Shown: positions 37,386-50,021 of the stretch, one piece after another
Numbering within the stretch: position 1 is the first letter of the stretch
Layout: each line of letters opens with the position of its first letter
Source of the DNA: Lycocorax pyrrhopterus obiensis
Lineage: Eukaryota; Chordata; Aves; Passeriformes; Paradisaeidae
Assembly (NCBI GenBank): GCA_014706295.1
Contig: JACSVZ010000001.1
Location: 38,798,318 to 38,862,317 of the forward strand
Direction: 5' to 3'
DNA: 64,000 bases
Program-made: the position numbers and the translations under genes
The notes under the pieces: generated by a model
Seen by the model: only the letters and a program-made list of their open reading frames with translations
What the model was told of the DNA's origin: nothing
Databases searched by the model: none

Positions 37386-39369
37386 ATTAGCAAAAATACA
37401 TTTAAAAGCACATATTTAGAATAAGAAACCAACATACTAACATATCTAGATTCCAAGGAGATTGTAACAAACAGAAAATTATTTAAAAACTTAGAACGTA
37501 AGGTAGAAAACTGGTAATACATAAATATGGCAGGGAACTAACCAAGTACTAACGTTTATTGGTCTACTGAGAGTTTGAAGATAAATCTAGGCGAAAAATA
37601 GCACATGCTAGCAGAAACAAAAAAAACTTGAGTATGAAAAGCACCATCAGAAAGAGTATTCCTTAATAATGACAGGGACTATTGACCATAAAAACAGAAC
37701 TGGAAAATATTTTAGGCTGTATATTCTGCATGAAAGTAGATATTTTGAAAGAATAGAGATCTGGAAAACACCTGCAGTCAAAAAGAAACCAAAACAATAT
37801 TTAGAAAATATCACCTAGGTGGACCATGTGGTCTGGATATTAACCTTTGCATTAGGTAGCTGGGTATTTAGTTGTTCAGTGATAGGAATGCAAGATCATT
37901 GTGGAAAGGATACCACAATATTTGTGGGAAGTGAAAAAAGGAAGTTGGAACAGATGGTGGAGAAGAAGGTAGGGATAAGACCCAGGAAAGAAACAAGTTC
38001 TAAGCAGAAGAGTACTGCATGACTGTGATCTCCCCATTACTAAGTTACCAAAAATCATTATAATTTTGTCTTCCATACAGAACTTTTTATCAGGAGTATC
38101 ATGTGGAAGCAAAGGTAGTAAAACTACCTAAAAGAATTTATCTTACTATCCCAGATAATGCTGTGGCTCTCTTCAATTTAAGAGACGATACCTCCATTGG
38201 GACCCATGAGAGAGCAAGATCACAGTTTCGAACAGAGTATTTCCAGGTCTATCAGGTTGGAACTTCTCGTCACCACACAAATAATGTTATTATTCTGAAT
38301 TTAAAAAAATTCCAAAGCAACAAATAAACTACATTGCCCAACCCCTGCCCTCACTAATATTTAGCATTAACTTAAGTGTTTATTACTCTTCAGGTAATGT
38401 CTGTTTCATGATAATTTTTTATAACAGAAATAGAAATAATAATTTGTGATATCACTGAAGTTGGTAATGTAAATAAAAATAACTACTAGCAGGGAGAGTA
38501 CACAATATCCCACTTAGCACTTTAATATGTGTATCTGGTGCTTAATTTCTCCATAGATGTCTAAAAGAAAGAACAGCATACAGAAACTTTAAAGACAGAG
38601 CTAAACATTACACATTGTTTTTCTGGCATTAAACAAGCCAGAAAGGTTACCTGGAAGTTTTTCCAATGCTTTTCCAAACAAATAATTTCCACATACAGAT
38701 ATGTACATCCCCCCCATATATAAAATATAGGTGCATATATATCTATGAAAATAAATATACAATTAGCACAAAAAATATACATATTTTGCAAAGGTATTGC
38801 AAAAAGAATAGAAAATAACTAAAATGGAAGATAAAAAGCTATTTATATCTACATGCTGCCATAAAATGTCAAAATAATTTTTTAAAGGTCTCTAAAAATA
38901 TATTAGGAAAATAAGCCTCAATCACACATTACTAATGGATAAAGCAGAAAAATGTAGTGGGTCTGTTTAAAATTCTTTTGAAATAGAAAGTGGGCATTTT
39001 TTCAGTACAAATCATCAGTAGATTTCAAGAAAAGCTATTAGAGCAGGTTGAGCTTTGTTCTTTTTCTTAGCACACTCTTTTTTTCAATCTTTCACTTTTG
39101 CAATGACTTTTCTTAAACTACCTTTTCTTTGGAAGGAAATTGAGAAATCAAATGTGAATGATAACAGGGTCTTATTATGCATACTGTTTTATTTATTAAT
39201 TCAATATAGGAAGTATCTTCTTTTCCTTTTTCACACAATGGCTGCCTCAAAAGAGCACTGCAATTCTCTTACCTTGCATTTTATACTGATTTTTTCACCT
39301 CTGCTCTTTCCAAAAGAGAGCTGAATTGAAAACTCAAAACTTCTGACCTAGTCGTGGTTAGAATGCTGC
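37386..39369. other. Intronic DNA without recognisable gene
   Basis: AT-rich unique sequence, including an AT-dinucleotide-rich stretch near 38700-38790. I see nothing coding and no mobile element. Confidence 0.65.
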
Positions 39370-39750
39370 GAGAAACAACGTCAAAGACTTTACTGAAGTC
39401 CAAACAAACAACACTCACAGCCTTTTTCCCTCATCTACTCAATGGGTTACCTTGCTATAGAAAGAGATTGGGTTGGTCAAGCAGGACCTGCCTCTCCTAA
39501 GCCCATGCTGGCCTGGCCTGGTCCCCTGGCTGTCCTGTGCGTGCTCATGATGGCACTCAGGAGGATCTGCTGAGGTCACACTGACAGGCCTGCAGTTCCC
39601 CAGACCCTCCTTCCAGCCCTTCTTGCAGATGGGTGTCACATTTGCTGACTTCCAGTGAACTGGGACTCCCCAGGTTAGCCAGGACTGCTGGTAAACAATA
39701 GAAAGTGGCTTGGCAAGAAACTCCCATGTTCTTTGGCTCTTTGGAAGTGC
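39370..39750 (-). mobile_element. CR1 LINE fragment, reverse-transcriptase part of ORF2
   Basis: A minus-strand fragment of CR1 ORF2. On the minus strand it reads, in part, PICKKGWKEGLGNCRPVSVT, the start of the reverse-transcriptase domain (compare the intact pattern KKGxKxDPxNYRPVSLT), then later GRSCLTNPISFY. It ends at a CTTCAGTAAAGTCTTTGACG block corresponding to the FSKAFD region. It covers an upstream part of the domain that overlaps only slightly with the fragment at 19370-19995, and it lies in the opposite orientation. There is an internal deletion near 39555-39570 and several frame breaks. It is non-functional and in the same sense as ITGBL1. Confidence 0.9.
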
Positions 39751-42700
39751 TTTTCTTCTATGTTAGTATGGGCAGTCTTGCAAAATACCTCTAGAGCTTC
39801 CAGAAATAATATATAACAGGTCGGGATGTTTTAGGCTGGACTACACATGGGAATGTGTGTAGGAGTAAGTAATACAGAAATACTCTCTTTTTTTAAGAAC
39901 AGCAATACCATTAAAGCTTTTCAGACTGTAAATGGCAGAATGCTGAAAGCACAGATCTGGATACTCAGCTTGTTTCACACTGGGATGAAGGTGAGATTAA
40001 GATGCAATAATCAAATACTTCCATACATTTGCGGCAGCTAATTGAGACTCAATTCTTAGTCAAGTTATAATACTTTTTTCTTTGTGCTTTAAGCTGTTTC
40101 AGTATGCATTTTCCCCTCCCATACTGCACAGCCAGAATCACTCCTTTCACTATTTCTTGCAAAAATAGATCAGTGAGAAAATTCTTCTAAACATATGAAC
40201 CCACTTAGTAGGAAGGGAACACCAGGACATGAATAAAGCTGAAATTCTAGATGGCTGCACGATCTTGTGCTGACCTGAACACAGGAGACCTCCCACATGC
40301 TATTAAGCTACAAAGCCAAGGTGAAGTCATACCTCCTATGCCATGGCTTTCATTTGCAGTGAAAGCTTTCAAAATAAAAAATAGTCTTGTTGAAATCAGA
40401 TTTCATCCTTAGGATCTTGTGTCACCCACGTCCCAGCACATTCTGTCCCAGTACTATAGCTCAGCCTCTCTGAAGCAGACAGAAAGGAAAAAGCACCAAG
40501 GAACAAAAATCATGCTATTTTTAGTAGCAGTTTCCACCCTAATTTCACCAGTGCAGGATAGAAACATCTCTCACAATTCTAGCTTCCCACTTCTGTTCCA
40601 TGAATTTACTTTTTCGGTGGTCTGAAACTGCCATGAGTGTCAATTGATGCATAGTAACTTTACAGGCTCCTGTAAGAAAGAGAGGACAGGACATTCTGCA
40701 GAGCCTCTTCCTTTGCAGAAATCAAGAAATTTTTGCTTCAAATGAAAACATGAGGGGTCACTGCGAGCTTAAACCAGTAAGAAAAGCTAGAGGGGCTGTA
40801 CATACTGATTTGACCTGTCATCTGCATTTGTGACTTCCTACAAATGATTTGGTTTTTAAGGTAGGTATTCATTGTATGGGTCAGTCATGAATTTTTGCAC
40901 AAGAATCTGTCGCTATCCATAATCTTCTGGTCTTGCAAACTCTTGCAGCCACACATATGAATCAAAGGCTTGCTATGACACTTCAGTGGCTTTTCTCGTC
41001 TTTAGTATAAATTTGCAATTTTAGACGATGTTTAATTTTCCAAGTATTGAACCGGTCAAATAATTCCATTGTAACATGCCATGGAAATCAGGTAAATCCA
41101 ACATTACACATGTGTTTTAGAGAGAACAACTGCTCCAGTACAGTGAGTTTCAATTAATATGCCGTCAGGGTTTATTTGAATGTTTTAAACTTACGGCTGT
41201 TTATGTTTAGCCTTACTGGTTTCATCACCTTTTGGACTTTGTTTTTTTCTACTAATTTTTTCATGTGAAAATTTATCACATTATTATTATTATTTTTAGG
41301 TAACTTACTTAGAATAATATACTATTTATTTATTTTTTAGAACCATCTGAATGCTCTTATTGCTATCTGATATCCCTTGTAACTGGCTTTGTGGAAAACA
41401 CTCAAGCAATTTTGATGACATAGTAACACTTTGGCCCTGCTCACACTCACATTAACTCCAACTGGACAAGGATTTCACACATAAATTATCAATATCTCCT
41501 ATATTAGAGGGAGAAAGCACAATATTTCACAGTTCTTAAAAGTCATAATCAGTTTTAAGTGAAAGCCTCTGGATTCAACAAAGATAATCCTATCAAATAT
41601 GGCATCATGCAAACAAACATTCATGGATGGAGCACAATGAACACTTCCAGTGAGTCCTGAGAAGCTTCCTGCTGAAAGCAGCAAAATGGGTGGGTGTGTA
41701 ATAACAAGCTCCTTTACATGGACACTTGCTACACAGGAGCATCTTTCTGAATGTATGAACAGTCAGTTTGAGACAACACAACTGAATTTCATTACTGAAT
41801 TTGTTTCATTACTAGTAAACTTGCCACAGAAGTGGGAGTTTAAGAAGAATGGCTTCAAACTCTATTGCCCAGGTAGGAGATATTTGAGGGCTAATAGAGC
41901 CCATAACACTCAGCTAATTCATCAAGCCACCCATTTGTTACGAGGCTAGGTGTTTATAAATGTTAACAAAATAGAAATGAGAAGTTGCGTAAAGCAAAAT
42001 ATATGTCCTGACCAACAGTGTCTGGCCTTCAGTGGATCTAGCAAATTTGTTTCTGTAGTTAACAGACTCTGACAATTATCTTAACTGGTAGCACCATAAA
42101 ATGGAAAAACAAAGTAACCCTCACACTTCCAGGTCTAAATAGGTAACACTGGGATTTTCTAAAACTGAGCATGTCAGTATTAATAAAGATGGGAGGGGAG
42201 AAGGGCAACAGAGACTACATACAGCTCTGTAACTTTCATAATGCTCTTCTGGTTCTCTTTGTCCAGGATACAAGTGTGCAATTAGTTAGTGTTTTAAATA
42301 GTAATTATGACATACTGTAGAAGACACTAAGATCAAAGTGCTCTGAGAAGGAAGGTAGTATCATTCCCCTGTTTTTTCTAGAAGCAGAACCCCTGATTGA
42401 ACATCACAGAGCCAGTCACTGGCAATGCCCAGACCCAAAAGCTGGTCAAGCCCAGCATCAGCTGTCTGTCCCCTGAGCATCATTTAATGACTAGATCTTG
42501 GACTTTCTCTAGAAACAGCCCTCATTTGTGAGTTTGTCATATCCTGTACAATTTCAGAATCTCCTCCGCTGACTGGCATGAACAGCAATAAGGAGATTAA
42601 AGTGGAAACCCAGTCGTTTGAATATCCCATCAGTGGGAATGTCTGCTTACATATAATTACTAGCCTTGGGTGTCAAAGATCTGCAGATGTCATCACTTTA

Positions 42701-44750
42701 ACATGACCCCTGTAAGTTTAAAACAGGAAAAGGATACAAGGGAAAAATTTCTAATGCTAGGTATGCACAAATGGACAAATGTAAACGTCCTACTTAAAAA
42801 AACAATAGAACTCCGACGTGCAAAAAACCTTTGCTTTACATTTCAATATTTGTCTCAGATAAGGCTTTCTATGTAACTCTGCTTTGTTATTTTTCCTCCA
42901 GAGGTTAAAATAAATCTCCCAGATTTCTATAGAATTGCACCATATGACTTCCTGCTGACACTGAATTGAAACATATAGTATTCTGTTCTACAGTCTTCAA
43001 GCTATAATAATCTTCCATGGCACTCCCCCATCTCAGCAGTCTAATATCAGCAGATATTTCTCTAATAGTCTAAAAATTAGCATTTAAAATGTTAATTGCT
43101 TCCTGACTAATGATGAAAATTATGAGTTAAATGTGCAAGAATTATTTATAAATTGCAACGGCACGCTAATTTTCTCTTCATCTTATAAAAATACAGCAGC
43201 CAATGAGGAATTTCAGAGCAATTAGTAAGGTAGACTACACAAATCCATGCAAGTCAAGCTTTTGTAGTTTGTACTCCAGGCTTTTGTGGTCTTTAAGGGT
43301 AAAGGCTGTCAAATTTGTTCACCTAAGAAAATCTGCTAGATAAATTCACTGTCAGTGGTTTTCTTAAACTTCCACACTGGATAATTAACTTCTGCAAGGA
43401 TTCAGCAAGGAAAAACTTAAGTTATAGTGACATCAAGTTTAATATACAAACATTACCACAAACAGTGGCGCAATTTTGCAATATGCATTTTTTTTCATTG
43501 GTTCTAACACTTAGAATTTTCTTAGGTTCACACATTGGAAGATGAATGAAGCACCTCATTTTCAGTATGATACAGATTAGGTAACACAGTTCCCACAAGT
43601 TAAAATACACATATACCGATACAATATTACTGCATTGCACAGAAAAGAAAAAACCCCCAAAAAAGAAAGGTATGTATACATTTTCTTCTCAACAAAGAGA
43701 GAAAATGGGTTTATATGAAGTCCCTCAAACTGGCTTCTGTGTATTCCCAAAATACTTCTACTGCAAGCTCCACAGCTGTGGTTCTGGCTCCCTGCTCATT
43801 GCCTTGAAAGCCACAAAACTTGATACTGTTTTCCAACTTTTAGTCTGAGCCTCCATCCAAGAAATACCTGCAGAACTGCTCTGCTAGGAATGAATCCTGA
43901 GTGCTCATACTTCAATATCTTTCAAAACACAGAGATGAATTCTTTCCCCCACTTCAATTCTAGTAGGATGTAAGAGAAAATTACAGCTTACCCAATGTAG
44001 GGGATGGGAAAACCCACAATTTATTTCAAAAGAAGAAAATAAAATCAAAGTCAACACCTTTAAAGAGCAATAGTAAGGTTATAGCATAAGATAATTATGG
44101 AAAACATGTAAACAAGACAGTGATAGACAATTAGGATATAAAAATAGAATGCTACAGTGACATTTTACAGCCAGTTTGAGAAAAACAGATTAATTTTTAG
44201 TGTCATACTCCACTTTAGTACCTCTGCTGGCCCCAAGTTATCACTTTGGCAAGAAACTGGAGTTTTGTACAATAACCTACTTTTAGCCTATCCAGATCTA
44301 CTGTAGACTGAATTAATTCATCATCAGTATTCATTTATACTGAAGTGCCTATGTCTAGAAGTGGAAAAGGGAGGATGTTTTTTAAAAAAGAAAGAAAATA
44401 GTCTGAAAGAAAAGAAAGATAACATAAATGTTTTTGTATATTGTTTTAAAAGTAAATTAAAGCTGCATTTGCTTGTTTGTCCATCACTTTTTGCAGCAGT
44501 TATCCTGAGGGCACAGCTATTTTTATAGCACCACAAGGAACATATTTTCACATGGGTAGCATATTTTTGAATAATTGCTCCAGTGTATTAGGGATAAAAG
44601 CATTCAAAAGTGGCTACACAGGATTACTTTCATCTTTCCTAAATCTGAATATATCAGACCCTGCTCCAACACTGCTTTTCTATCTGTTGATAGTTCACTA
44701 AATACGGCAGCATAGCACACATTTACGTACAGATGAGATGGGAGTGCTGC
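39751..44750. other. Intronic DNA without recognisable gene
   Basis: AT-rich unique sequence with a short TTA microsatellite at 41281-41293. The frames at 41650-41949 and 40419-40625 have no motif. I see no mobile element that I can name. Confidence 0.65.
41281..41293. repeat. (TTA)n microsatellite
   Basis: Short run of TTA units in the large intron, followed by T-rich sequence. Confidence 0.6.
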
Positions 44751-44810
44751 CATAGAATCCTAGTGTTGTTATGGTTGAAAAATGTTTCTAGGATCATTGA
44801 ATCCAAATAG
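44751..44810 (-). mobile_element. CR1 LINE, short degraded 3' terminus
   Basis: On the plus strand the piece opens CATAGAATCCTAG, continues TTATGGTTGAAAAATGTTTC and closes GGATCATTGAATCC. That is the layout of the reverse complement of a CR1 3' end, where GGTTGGAAAAGACC and AAGATCATCAAGTCC blocks are usual. It is only about 60 bases and well diverged, so the call is moderate. Confidence 0.65.
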
Positions 44811-47659
44811 GATACCATTCAAACAGCTTAAAATATTAATCTGAATTAATTTTAAAGGCAGATCAATTGCAAATCACTGAACTGAGTTTCATCATAAAAA
44901 GCTGAAACAAGCCTGTAGGTTCTCACAAAATCTTTTCCAGCCTTTCTGCTTTTTCACTATGTAGCATTTACACAAATCTTTAGCTACCACAGTTTAGAAA
45001 CTGTCTGCTACTCAACAGTTTTATGGACAGGCAAATCATGGTTTGTGGGTCTCAGATGAAGCGTCCGGTCAGCCTCTGTACCTCACAGCCCTAAAACACA
45101 CAGGAACTCTGCATGTACGATGCTGCAAAATGGCAGAGAAATAGCAGGTGGAGTCATGAAGACGGATGTTCAGTGGGTGTAACCAGACGAATGGTCTGGC
45201 TGTAATAAACCAGGCTAAGGAATTATATGCTGAAGAAATTGCCTAAACCCCTTACAATCCCATTCATACCGAACCTTGCCACCTGGTCTTGGCATTTGAA
45301 ACAGAGCTTGCATCAGAAGAGATCAACATTGCCTCTGGGGCTAGTCAAATTTATTCTAGCAAACTAATGAGAAGCAAATTACGCTCCCTGAGAGCATTTA
45401 TAAGAATAAGACAAAAGAGATCAAAATTTAAATAACCAGCAGGATTATGTTACTCATCTTTGTCACAGGAAAGAAGAACTCACTATAGAAATTGTAATAA
45501 AAAATAAGAAAGTAAGCACAACCCAAAAGGCCATAATCATCTCTCACTATAAACAGAACTAATTTGTAAAAGCAAACGTGGGCATAAGGCACCCAGCTCC
45601 CCTTGCTTTTCCAAGAACAGCTCCCTGTGTTTTTCCAGGAACAGCCATGTAAAAGATCAGTGTAGGTGTACAGAACAAAATTATTTGGAGCATTCTGTCA
45701 ATAGGAATGATCAACTGATAGAGCACTTGGTTGGAAAATATTAGCAAATTTTAACCATCTGTGATGTTGAAAATGCATGAACATATCTATTATTCCTTGT
45801 CAGCGTACTCAGAGTAGATAATGCTTGTGACAGAGCTGGGTATAGTTTACAGGCACTATATATTACCATGGTATTTGTTCCTGATCAGCCTTATTCAAAG
45901 AATTACTATCAGAACATTCCCACATTCAGCCATTTATTTTTTCTGAAAAGCTATTTTACTTTTTCAGCATACAGCATGCACTGAGAAATGTTGTCAGATG
46001 TCCTGGGGCTTTCTCATGGGTCTAGGTGACTGCAATAACAATAATTTACATATAGTTGTACACTGAGATATAATTTGTGCAAATACTGTCAGAACATAAT
46101 GCCTTCCAGGACAGTAAGCATCACAGTTACTAGAGTTTGGACAGCACACGTCATCATACTGATTAAAATTTCCAGCTATTTTGTATGCTACATGAAAACA
46201 GAAAGAAGTTATTTTTATTTTTAATTGAATAATTTATACTACCTCCAGACTTTTCATTCCAGTCACCTATGCTCTTTCACTGATATTCCAAGAACTTCCA
46301 GTGTTTAAACACTGAATTAAAACATTTGAATTATTGCCTTTATCATAAAAAGAAAATCAGAAAAAAAAGGCATTAAGGAATCTGAGTCAATCTGCCAAGA
46401 AAAGCCAAGTCATAAGGCAAATGAGGAGACAGCTCTGAAGCTGGCAACACATTTGTCTGAAGATTCTGCCAAATAACCAGATGTTTCTGCAACACAAGTG
46501 CGCCCAAAACTCAGCACAGGAATCCTACCAGAACTTACTATAGTACAAAATTAATGACCAACGTTTAATCTAGAGAAAAATGTTCATTTCAGACCATGCT
46601 TTCACCAAGTGTTGTCAAGAAAGTTTAGAATAATCACAGGAGAAAGGAAGTTACCAAACAACTAATTGATAAATGTGTCTTTAATTAACTGCAACCACTG
46701 TCACACTGTAAGAAGTAACTGAAACAGAAATCCATTTTTGCAATACTTTAAAAAAGATTTCTGAGATTAATCATAAATATAGCTAAACCAAGTTCACCAG
46801 TATTTCTGTAGAGGAACAGGAATATTGAACCAACTCTAGATCACAACATTTGCCTATGAAAACTAGAAAATCAGTTAAGAGACTGATGACAGAGTACGAC
46901 TTAACAGCCTTTGCAAAATCACAGCATTTAGTGATATCAATAGGAATTGTTTCTTTGAAAAAATTGCAAGACACTTTCCTACAGCCACCCTAATGAAGCA
47001 AAATTAGAAGTAGTGCCCTTAATTTTCATTCTTCCTTTTCTCTGCAGTGGTATAGTAGAGGTATTAAAAAACTAAAACTTCTAGTGGTCATTGGTGTGAC
47101 TCTTTCACTGCTCTCTGCAGCAGTACAAGCTGAATATCTTTTGTTGGCAAAATATAACTAATAATGCTAAGGCAGCCTGTTACAGCCTAGCTTGAGTTCC
47201 TCTAATTACCAAACATCAATTATGAGTTTTTTTCTTTCTTTAATGCTTGAAGTAGCTACACTTTTCCATGGGAAAAGAGACAAATCTTATAATGGTAACA
47301 AGTACAACAGAAGTGAGTTCAAGCAAATATAAATAATAATTTGGATCCCCAATGACCATGAAAAAAATTAAGACCTAACCTTTGGCATAAACTCTGAAGG
47401 CCTTTGTGAATAAAATATGTCCTGGCACTGAAAGGAGAAGAGGTATGGGTTTTCAAAGTTCATAGACCAGGACTTTGCTCTTAGAAGGAGTGCAGTACTT
47501 TCGCACATGATATGTACACATTAAACTTAGGTTTAAAAGATCTTCAAAACTTACTGAAGTTTATTCTAATTACAAGGATTCTACCAGCTACTTCATTTCT
47601 AAAGAAGTAATGAAAACTAGAGAAATAACTGGATCTGTCTTTAAAATTAATGTAGATCT
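44811..47659. other. Intronic DNA without recognisable gene
   Basis: AT-rich unique sequence. I see no gene, no RNA gene and no mobile element that I can name. Confidence 0.65.
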
Positions 47660-48480
47660 TTGTTTAAAAGTAAGAGCCATTCCTCCTTCACCGGTAAGAT
47701 CTGGAGCACCAGGTCTTGCCCCTTACATGCCGAGCCACGTAGCCACACTTCATAAGCTCCCCGTCTCCCCTGTATCACATGGAACAGCAGCAGGGTCAAT
47801 AGTCTGAGGGCTGGATCAGGCTCAGCACTCTCTCCATGCCTTAGGTCCAGCAGCATGTCTCTGACCAGCAACAAACAACCTTTGACAGCAGGTTAGGACA
47901 ACAGACTGTGACCTCCATTCCCTGCCATGGGGATCTCTTGCTCTCTCTCCTGGTGCTGCTGTGCGGCTCAGGATCAGCCAGCTTTGGTTCACTTTGTCAT
48001 TGAAGGTAACTCCCAGCTTCTCATCTGCTACCAGGGCACTGATCATCTTCTATGAGTGCCAGAAGTCACGAGTTTCTGGGCTCTGTCATCATTTTCCAGT
48101 TGGAAAAATGCAGACACTGCCTACCTCTCCTTCAGTATAGCTGTGCACCCTGGTTCCTGTAGCTGCATGGTATTGCAGAAGATCTGGCCCTTTTTTTTAA
48201 TCATCTCTGATGCTATGCAGCTGCTGACCTCCTCCTGCAGCTCCTTTGTTTAGTGACATAGACCCTCCACCTGCAGCCAAGGGCACCATCCCTCAGCCCC
48301 TGCCTTAGTGAGAGGCTCTGGGTTCTCACTGTGTCCCCAGATCCAGAGAACTACATTCTCTTTTGGGACCACTGTCTGACCTAAGGCTTCTGATGTTTCA
48401 GAAATAGTTTCTCCACTTGGTGCTGATAACAACCCTGCCCTGTGGTGAAACATCACCAGCACCCAGCACATGGTTTTACT
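47660..48480 (-). mobile_element. CR1-type LINE ORF1 relic, esterase-like domain
   Basis: A GC-richer island with coding-like character in several broken minus-strand frames. From 48471 down it reads RAGLLSAPSGETISETSEAL, then GHSENPEPLTKAGAEGWCP. After frame breaks it reads LLLVRDMLLDLRHG, IQPSDY, LLLFHV, and finally LVLQILPVKEE near 47680. That succession fits the ORF1 product of avian CR1 elements as I remember it. That product carries an SGNH-esterase-like domain with a VVGDSLLRG block, an RPSDYYPLLLFHVG block and a VFSSLLPV block. Here the GDS nucleophile block reads RDM, so the serine is lost, and stops and frameshifts are frequent. Most CR1 copies lack this 5' region, so the piece is less common than a 3' end. 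Assignment is from pattern memory. Confidence 0.7.
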
Positions 48481-49287
48481 GCAGTTTGCTGATGGCTCAT
48501 TAACATGAAAAAGGTGTGCTTACCATTCTAAGCTTGATGCAGAAGCGGTCCTATTACCATCATTCACCTGTGGGTTGATAGGTGAATCAATAAATTCATG
48601 ATTTGCATTGAAAACACTGAGTACGCCCTGTATATTCCTTAGCAGAATGCCTGTGAGCACCTTAAAGAAAGTCACGATTCCTGGCTCGCTCTTTCTAATG
48701 GTGTCTCTAGTTCATTTCAGTCTCACTGCCATCATCCTGCTGTGACAGCACCTACTACTGCAGTGTCTTCCCAGCTTATGTGAAGGGTTTATTTGCATAT
48801 CCATTTTCACATAAATTCTAGCTAAAACTAACACAAAGATCTACTGAGAGGCTGGTGGTGCAAAGTGTATTCCTGATAAATATAAAAATATACACAGCAT
48901 CCAAAACGACAAGTTTTTTTGTGAAAATGTTCTTTCCTGTTTGACTTGTGACTTCCCCAAGTTTGCACCTACTGATGTCATCAACTTGATCAACTAAGAG
49001 AGAGTCTAAATTGTGCATTTAGAGACATCAAGAAGACACACATTCTTTCATTCACTAACTTGAAAGTTTTTTCATGGTCTAGCATTCATACAAATGCTCT
49101 CAGGTAACAGTATTCCAACAATGCCCATTGTGAGAAATTTTGGGCAAATCCAAAAGGTCTACAGAACTGTTTATGGTCCTCTCCAGAGGACTCAGGGGTC
49201 CTTCCTCCCCACCATCTTCCAGGACACATCCTTTGTTTAGCCTGCATGAGGCGGAGGACTATTGCCAAGCTCAGGCTTAAAAAGAAA

Positions 49288-49316
49288 AAACAAACAAACA
49301 AACAAACAAACAAAAA
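49288..49316. repeat. (CAAA)n microsatellite
   Basis: About six CAAA units in an A-rich context. It explains the phenylalanine and valine-cysteine-leucine pattern of the minus-strand frame that starts there. Confidence 0.85.
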
Positions 49317-49957
49317 AACATTAACATCTCAGAACTCTGGACAGGCCACTAAACAAAATTCATCCCTCATCCAACTGCACTGGAATTACTACTTCTCACA
49401 ATAGGAAAAAAAAGCCAGTTAAATAGGAGCAGAATTTTTCTGCTTGTCTGCATGTACTTGAGTATATAATCATCCCTCCAATCCCATGGATCAGGCTTTG
49501 TTCAGGTCTGAAATCCAACAGCCAGTAACCATCTGGCTAAATCATTATACACGTGTATTGTTTAAACAGCTACTCCTTTGCAGAAGCAGCTTTTACCTCT
49601 CCTTCTGTGGCTTCTCTCCTTGCATCAGCATCAAAGGTCTTCTGTTTGAACTCCCTGAAAAGGCAGTCTCAAGCTATTTTCTATCTGGAATGCTATACAG
49701 ACAATGCTACCAAAAGCCTCCCACAGCCAACACCTTGTTGCCTCCTGCCTTTTCATGCCTCGCAGAAGTTCAGAAGGGTCAGTTTCCTCTGGGTGTTTGG
49801 AAGCAAAAGCATTTGCCCTGTACTGCCCAGCGTTGCACCTCTCTATCCTCATTTGAAAAATGCTGACAAAAGGCCTGAGCATTGCCATGGAAACACTTTA
49901 CCCAATATCCTTGTAAATCTATTTGCCAAGGGAAGCATGGGTCTGCAAAGAACTAAC

Positions 49958-50021
49958 AAACTCTCATCTCCTAAATAACCAACACATACAAACTCTCATC
50001 TCCTAAATAACCAACACATAC
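49958..50021. repeat. 32-bp perfect tandem duplication
   Basis: The 32-base unit that begins AAACTCTCATCTCC at 49958-49989 is repeated without a mismatch at 49990-50021. Perfect identity in otherwise diverging intron DNA suggests a recent duplication or a length polymorphism. Confidence 0.9.

Noticed and set aside
37094..37522. 142-codon minus-strand open frame
   Set aside because: It runs antisense through the CR1 3' end at 37123-37385, a non-coding part of the element.
49486..49978. Two overlapping plus-strand frames of 126 and 141 codons and a minus-strand frame over the same bases
   Set aside because: All three frames are open over the same interval, which points to low stop density and not selection. 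No motif is recognised in any of them.
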